Positions 60,021 through 64,000 of a stretch of DNA of 64,000 bases are shown here, in pieces. Every line of letters starts with the position of its first letter. The stretch's first letter is position 1. The notes below the pieces were generated by a model that ran no database searches, was not told the origin of the DNA, and worked only from the letters and a program-made list of their open reading frames with translations. The position numbers were made by a program, and so were the translations under genes. This DNA is from Streptomyces sp. SLBN-118 (GTDB taxonomy: Bacteria > Actinomycetota > Actinomycetes > Streptomycetales > Streptomycetaceae), in the NCBI RefSeq assembly GCF_006715635.1, contig NZ_VFNP01000001.1, positions 3,286,001-3,350,000 of the forward strand, given 5' to 3'.

Positions 60021-60081
60021 GTAGTTTTCAGACTTCTTGCAGGTTCTGGAGCAGGGCAACCCTTTGGCCCAAGGAGGGCTT

Positions 60082-60285
60082 ATGGCTACCGGAACCGTCA
60101 AGTGGTTCAACGCTGAAAAGGGCTTCGGCTTCATCGCCCAGGACGGCGGCGGCCCGGATGTCTTCGTCCACTACTCCGCGATCAATGCGACCGGCTTCCG
60201 CTCCCTCGAGGAGAACCAGGTCGTGAACTTCGACGTCACTCAGGGCCCGAAGGGCCCGCAGGCGGAGAACGTCACCCCGGCCTAG
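60082..60285 (+). CDS. Cold-shock protein (CspA family)
   Basis: 67 aa from ATG at 60082 with AAGGAGG upstream; the in-frame extension to 60037 overlaps the leader and is rejected. The cold-shock domain is complete: [21 protein letters not shown] (RNP-1) and DVFVHYSAI (RNP-2). It is a single-stranded RNA/DNA chaperone. It is preceded by an attenuator-like hairpin and followed by a terminator. In S. coelicolor a csp gene (SCO4505) also neighbours mqnA (SCO4506), from memory. Confidence 0.96.
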   Translation: MATGTVKWFNAEKGFGFIAQDGGGPDVFVHYSAINATGFRSLEENQVVNFDVTQGPKGPQAENVTPA

Positions 60286-60326
60286 TCAGCCCCGGGTCGG
60301 CGATCGCGCACGACTTAGCAGTACCA

Positions 60327-60358
60327 AGGAGCCCCGTTCCGCATGGACCGGGGCTCCT
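60327..60358 (+). terminator. Terminator after cold-shock gene
   Basis: AGGAGCCCCG (60327-60336) pairs with CGGGGCTCCT (60349-60358), a perfect 10-base stem with a 12-base loop, followed by GCCTTTATTT. Confidence 0.85.
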
Positions 60359-60433
60359 GCCTTTATTTCCCTGGAGACGCCCTGCTCCCGCCTCCTACAG
60401 TGACCGGACCCGATGTCGTCACGGAGAGCGGTC

Positions 60434-62127
60434 ATGCGCATTCACTACCCCCGCACACCACATCCCCGTGGTCGCCGGGGGCCGCGTCGGACGACGTACG
60501 AGCCGGTGATCTCTCGGGTCTGCACGGCCGCGAGGTCGTGGTCACCGAGAAGCTCGACGGGGAGAACACCACCCTCTACGCCGACGGCCTGCACGCCCGC
60601 TCGCTGGACTCGGCGCACCATCCCTCCCGGGCCTGGGTCAAGGGCCTTCAGGGCCGGGTCGGGAGCCGGATCCCGCAGGGGTGGAGAGTGTGCGGCGAGA
60701 ATCTGTACGCGCGGCACTCGATCACGTACGAGGACCTGGAGAGCTGGTTCTACGGCTTCTCCGTCTGGAACGGCGAAGGCCATTGCCTGGACTGGGACCG
60801 GACCGTCCGCTTTCTGCGGCGGCTGGGCGTGCCCGTGCCGCGGGTGCTGTGGCGGGGCGTCTTCGACGAGCGGGCTCTGCGCGCGCTGCGGCTGGACACC
60901 ACCCGGCAGGAGGGCTACGTCGTACGGACCGCCGGGGGCTTTGGCCCGGACGAGTTCGGGCAGCGGGTGGCCAAGTGGGTGCGCGGGGGCCATGTGCAGA
61001 CCGATGCGCACTGGATGCATGCCGCGGTCGTGGAGAACGGGCTGAGCCCGAAGGCCGCGCTGTGGGCCGTGCGTTCGGGGGCGAGTGCCGATGTGGAGTC
61101 ACTGTCGGCGGCGGTCGGCGTAGCTCCGCCGGACCCGGCGGGGGCACGGGCCGCCGTCATCGAGGTTGCCGCGAGGCTCGATGCGCCGGGCAGGTCCGGG
61201 GACACGCGGCTGGCGGGGGTCCTCGCCACGCTGCTGAGCGCCGCACGCCGCGGGTCGCTCGCCGGCCGGCTGGTCACCCCGCTCGGCATGCCGCTCGCGC
61301 GGCAGGTCGCCGACCTGGTGGGGCTGTACCCGAACCTGCACCGGCCGTATCCGGATGAGGACCGCCGGACCGGCCTGGTACGGATGTCGTTCGCGGCCGA
61401 CCTGGGCGTGCTGCACGCCGTCGCCGGAGCGGTGGCGTCCGACTCCGAGGCGCGCGAGCAGGTCGACTGGTCGGCGCTGTACGCCGAGGACGCCGGACTC
61501 CTGGGCGGGGCAGGGGTACTAGCGGGACTGCGGGAGGCATTCGCCGACCTGGACCCGGAGCCCGCCGACCGCTGCCTGGCCGAGGCCAGGGAAGCGTATG
61601 CGCAGGGGCGGATCCGCACCGTGGGCGAGGCCGTCGCGGCGACCTGGCGGTGGCGCAACGGGGACTTCCCGCGGCTGATCCACCTGGTCGGCCCTTCGGG
61701 CAGTGGGAAGAGCACCTTTGCTCGCGGGCTGCGAGGAGTCGACGCGTACGTGTCCCTCGACGACCTGCGCGAGGCGCGCGGCTCGCGCGCGGACCAGCGC
61801 GCAGGCGCAGACGTGCTGCGCGCGGGGCTCGCCCTTCTCGACACCGCACTGGCCTCCGGCGGGACCGTCGTATGGGACGCCACATCACTCAACCCGCACC
61901 AGCGTTCCCTGGTGCACTCGCTCGCGCACCGTCGCGACGCGCTGACCACGCACGCGGTGGTGCTGGTCGACGAGGACGAACTCGTCCGGCGCAACGCGGT
62001 ACGGCCGCATCCCGTGCCGCCGGACGTGCTCGCCTCACAGCTGCACCGGTTCGTGCCGCCCTACCCCGGTCAGGCGCACCGCACCTGGTACATCGGGCCG
62101 GGCGGAACCGTCGAGGAGGCGGTCTAG
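60434..62127 (+). CDS. RNA ligase fused to polynucleotide kinase (RNA repair), N-terminal frameshift
   Basis: About 560 aa. The RNA-ligase domain has the nucleotidyl-Lys motif VVVTEKLDGENTT (Lys codon 60550-60552) with GENLYARHSI and EGYVVRT as further ligase motifs. After a helical middle comes a P-loop kinase domain LVGPSGSGKSTFARGL (61690-61716) and DATSLNPHQRS, so this is a ligase-PNK fusion that can phosphorylate and seal broken RNA. The best start is ATG 60434 with GGAG 7 bases upstream, reading MRIHYPRTPH. This is out of frame with the ligase by one base, and a missing base in the C-run near 60463-60466 would join them. An in-frame GTG at 60400 has no ribosome site. The gene abuts the next RNA-repair gene. 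Confidence 0.83.
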
Positions 62128-64000
62128 TTGCGTACGAGCGACGAGATCTATCACCGGGTCCGCTGGGACCCTCGCTTGGATCCGGCCAGGTTCGTGATGG
62201 GGATCAACCAGCGGGGCGCCACCCCCAAGCGGGTCCCGCTGCCCTCCTTCGTGCCCGGGGGCGAGATTCCGTGGCACCGGGTGCTGTTCTTCGAAGCGGA
62301 CGGCGAGGTGGTCTGGGACCGGGCGACCGGGGTGGACCGGATCGACGCCTCGGACGCGGGCCGGGCGCGGGATCCGCGGCTCCTGCACGCGCCGTTCTTC
62401 ACGGCCGGGACACCGCACGCATGGGACCCGGCCACGGAGAGGTGGCGGCCCGCGGACGAAGCGTCCCGGGCTTCCGCACCGACCGGGAGGAGCCTGCGCG
62501 TACTGACGTGGAACACGCTGTGGGACCGCTACGACAGCGACCGCATCGACACCGCCCGGCGCAGGCCCCTGCTGCTCGCGGCCCTGGAAGAAGCGGACGC
62601 GGACGTCATCGCACTCCAGGAGGTCGAACCCGGCCTGCTGGCCCTGCTTCTGCGGGCGCCGTGGGTCCGCGCAGGCTACACGCTGGGCTGCGACCCGCAC
62701 GGCAAGGACGTCGACGACTGCGGGCTGCTGCTGCTCAGCCGGCTGCCCGTACGGGAGGCGGGACGCCACGAGTTCGGACCGCACAAGGCCGTCACCGCCG
62801 TCACCCTGAAGACCGGCTCCGGCCCGCTCGTCGTGGCAGCGACCCATCTGAGCAGCGACCACTCCGAAGACGGCCCGGCCCGGCGGAAAGCCGAACTGGC
62901 CGCTCTCGCCGAGGGACTCGGCGGGGTCGAGGGCGAACTGATCCTGCTCGGCGACTTCAACGACGGCGGCGAAGGACCGGCCCGAACGCTCGGGCTGCGG
63001 GACGCCTGGATGCAGGTGCACGGGCCGGACGACCGGACCCCCACCTTCGACCCCCGCGTCAATCCGCTGGCCGCGGTGTCCTCGCTGTCCGGCAGGGCTT
63101 CCCGTCTCGACCGGATCTTCCTGCGGGCCGGGAGGCCGGAGGCGACCCGGGCGGCCCTCCGAGGAGACGTTCCCACCCCGGAAGGGCTGTACATATCGGA
63201 TCATTACGGTGTGGAAGCGGACCTGACCCTCGGCGGGAGAGAACCCGCCGACGACCTCGCCGAAGAGGACCTCCCAGACGTCCTCGCCGTCGCGCCCTCG
63301 CCGCGCACCGCCCTGGCCTGGATCCCGCCCCAGGAGCTGTGGCCCTCGATCCAGCACATCCGCCGGGAACACGACCGGCAGATCCACCGATGGCCGCCGC
63401 ACGTGAACCTGCTCTTCGGTTTCGTACCGGAGTCGGACTTCGAACGGGCGGCCCCGCTGCTCGCCGCGGAGACGGCCGGGACGGCGGCGTTCACCGCCCG
63501 GCTGGAGGGAGTGCGCTCCTTCCGGCACCGGGAGGACTCCACCGTCTGGCTCGACCCGGCGGCGGCCGGCCCGGCGCCCTGGGCAGAGCTGCACCGCGCC
63601 CTGGCGCGGCGATTTCCCCGCTGCGGGGGCCGGGCCCCGCGCTTCACCCCCCATCTCTCCCTGGGCCGGACCCGGGATCCGCACACGCTCGCCACGCACT
63701 GCGCCGCCCTGCTCGACGGCATGTCGGCGCACGTGAGCGAACTGGTGCTGCTCTCGCGGCGGGGCGACGGGCCGATGCGGCCACGGGCCACGATCGCCCT
63801 CGGAACGGGCGAAGTGCGCTGGCTGCCGGACTCCCCCGGATCCCCCGCATCCCTGGAGGCCGTCACCGCCGAGCCCGTCACGGACGACGGGACCGCCAGG
63901 CGCCTCTCCGAAGCGCTGGCCGACGGAGTCGTCCACGTCGTCGGATCGCGGCGCATGGGCTGCGCCCCGGCCGGAGCGGACCTGGACCTGGTGGCGGCCC
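62128..64000 (+). CDS. Multidomain RNA-end processing protein (DUF504/EEP/2H/nucleotidyltransferase), partial
   Basis: The start is TTG 62128, directly after the previous stop, with GGAGG 8 bases upstream; the frame runs open to the window end (at least 624 aa). In order: an MJ1316/DUF504-like RNA-end recognition domain (about 1-90; [21 protein letters not shown] and VVWDR); an endonuclease/exonuclease/phosphatase domain (about 125-370; [39 protein letters not shown]); a 2H phosphoesterase domain (PHVNLLFGF and PHLSLGR); and the start of a polymerase-beta-type nucleotidyltransferase ([14 protein letters not shown]). It should trim, open 2',3'-cyclic ends and extend damaged RNA before ligation by the upstream gene. 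Confidence 0.85.
   Translation, partial: MRTSDEIYHRVRWDPRLDPARFVMGINQRGATPKRVPLPSFVPGGEIPWHRVLFFEADGEVVWDRATGVDRIDASDAGRARDPRLLHAPFFTAGTPHAWDPATERWRPADEASRASAPTGRSLRVLTWNTLWDRYDSDRIDTARRRPLLLAALEEADADVIALQEVEPGLLALLLRAPWVRAGYTLGCDPHGKDVDDCGLLLLSRLPVREAGRHEFGPHKAVTAVTLKTGSGPLVVAATHLSSDHSEDGPARRKAELAALAEGLGGVEGELILLGDFNDGGEGPARTLGLRDAWMQVHGPDDRTPTFDPRVNPLAAVSSLSGRASRLDRIFLRAGRPEATRAALRGDVPTPEGLYISDHYGVEADLTLGGREPADDLAEEDLPDVLAVAPSPRTALAWIPPQELWPSIQHIRREHDRQIHRWPPHVNLLFGFVPESDFERAAPLLAAETAGTAAFTARLEGVRSFRHREDSTVWLDPAAAGPAPWAELHRALARRFPRCGGRAPRFTPHLSLGRTRDPHTLATHCAALLDGMSAHVSELVLLSRRGDGPMRPRATIALGTGEVRWLPDSPGSPASLEAVTAEPVTDDGTARRLSEALADGVVHVVGSRRMGCAPAGADLDLVAA

Noticed and set aside
60343..60433. 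Upstream ATG at 60343 as start of the RNA ligase
   Set aside because: It lies inside the terminator hairpin of the cold-shock gene (60327-60358) and lacks a ribosome site.

Overview
The window is chromosomal DNA from a Streptomyces or very close relative. The evidence is the very high G+C, frequent GTG starts with GTGA/ATGA stop-start overlaps, a 14-gene nuoA-N operon, futalosine-route menaquinone genes, DUF397/DUF5753/GPP34/DUF2637 families, and an actinomycete integrative element.

Layout. (1) 0.1-6.6 kb: DUF3455 gene remnant, polyprenyl diphosphate synthase, CocE/NonD hydrolase, fumarylacetoacetase overlapping a GPP34 gene, a truncated SCO6745-family gene, and a Uma2-type nuclease gene. 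(2) 6.7-17.8 kb: a membrane-anchored DNRLRE/FG-GAP surface protein, divergent from a giant secreted RHS protein that ends in a Hint domain and an EndoU-type RNase toxin, followed by a MafI-like immunity gene. (3) 18-23 kb: a decayed pSAM2-like integrative conjugative element (frameshifted integrase, excisionase, Rep, DUF2637 protein, truncated TraB/FtsK) with an IS481-like transposase remnant carrying a 22-bp triplication. (4) 23.2-27.6 kb: a TPR regulator, divergent from two small ORFs, a 39-aa peptide gene between two strong hairpins, an asparagine-synthetase-like enzyme and a methyltransferase. This looks like an undescribed RiPP-type cluster and is the most novel part of the window. (5) 27.7-30.5 kb: a second integrase tail, frameshifted DUF397/DUF5753 genes, an anti-sigma-like ATPase and a higBA toxin-antitoxin pair. 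(6) 30.6-46.6 kb: complete complex I operon (minus strand) with a Rex-like operator upstream of nuoA. (7) 47-60 kb: NlpC/P60 hydrolase, geranylgeranyl-reductase (MenJ-like), GNAT, zinc-ribbon membrane protein, glutaminase, menG, amidohydrolase-like gene, mqnC, Ser/Thr kinase, secreted esterase, mqnA, cold-shock gene with a leader hairpin. (8) 60.4 kb to the end: an RNA-repair pair, an RNA ligase-polynucleotide kinase fusion and a multidomain RNA-end processing protein that runs off the window.

Working together: complex I reduces menaquinone. The same window encodes steps for its head group (mqnA, mqnC), methylation (menG), side chain (polyprenyl synthase) and probably side-chain saturation (MenJ-like). 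The accessory block between hydrolase/tyrosine catabolism and nuo holds conflict systems (EndoU toxin/immunity, HigBA) and mobile-element debris, and most of the frameshifted genes lie in it.
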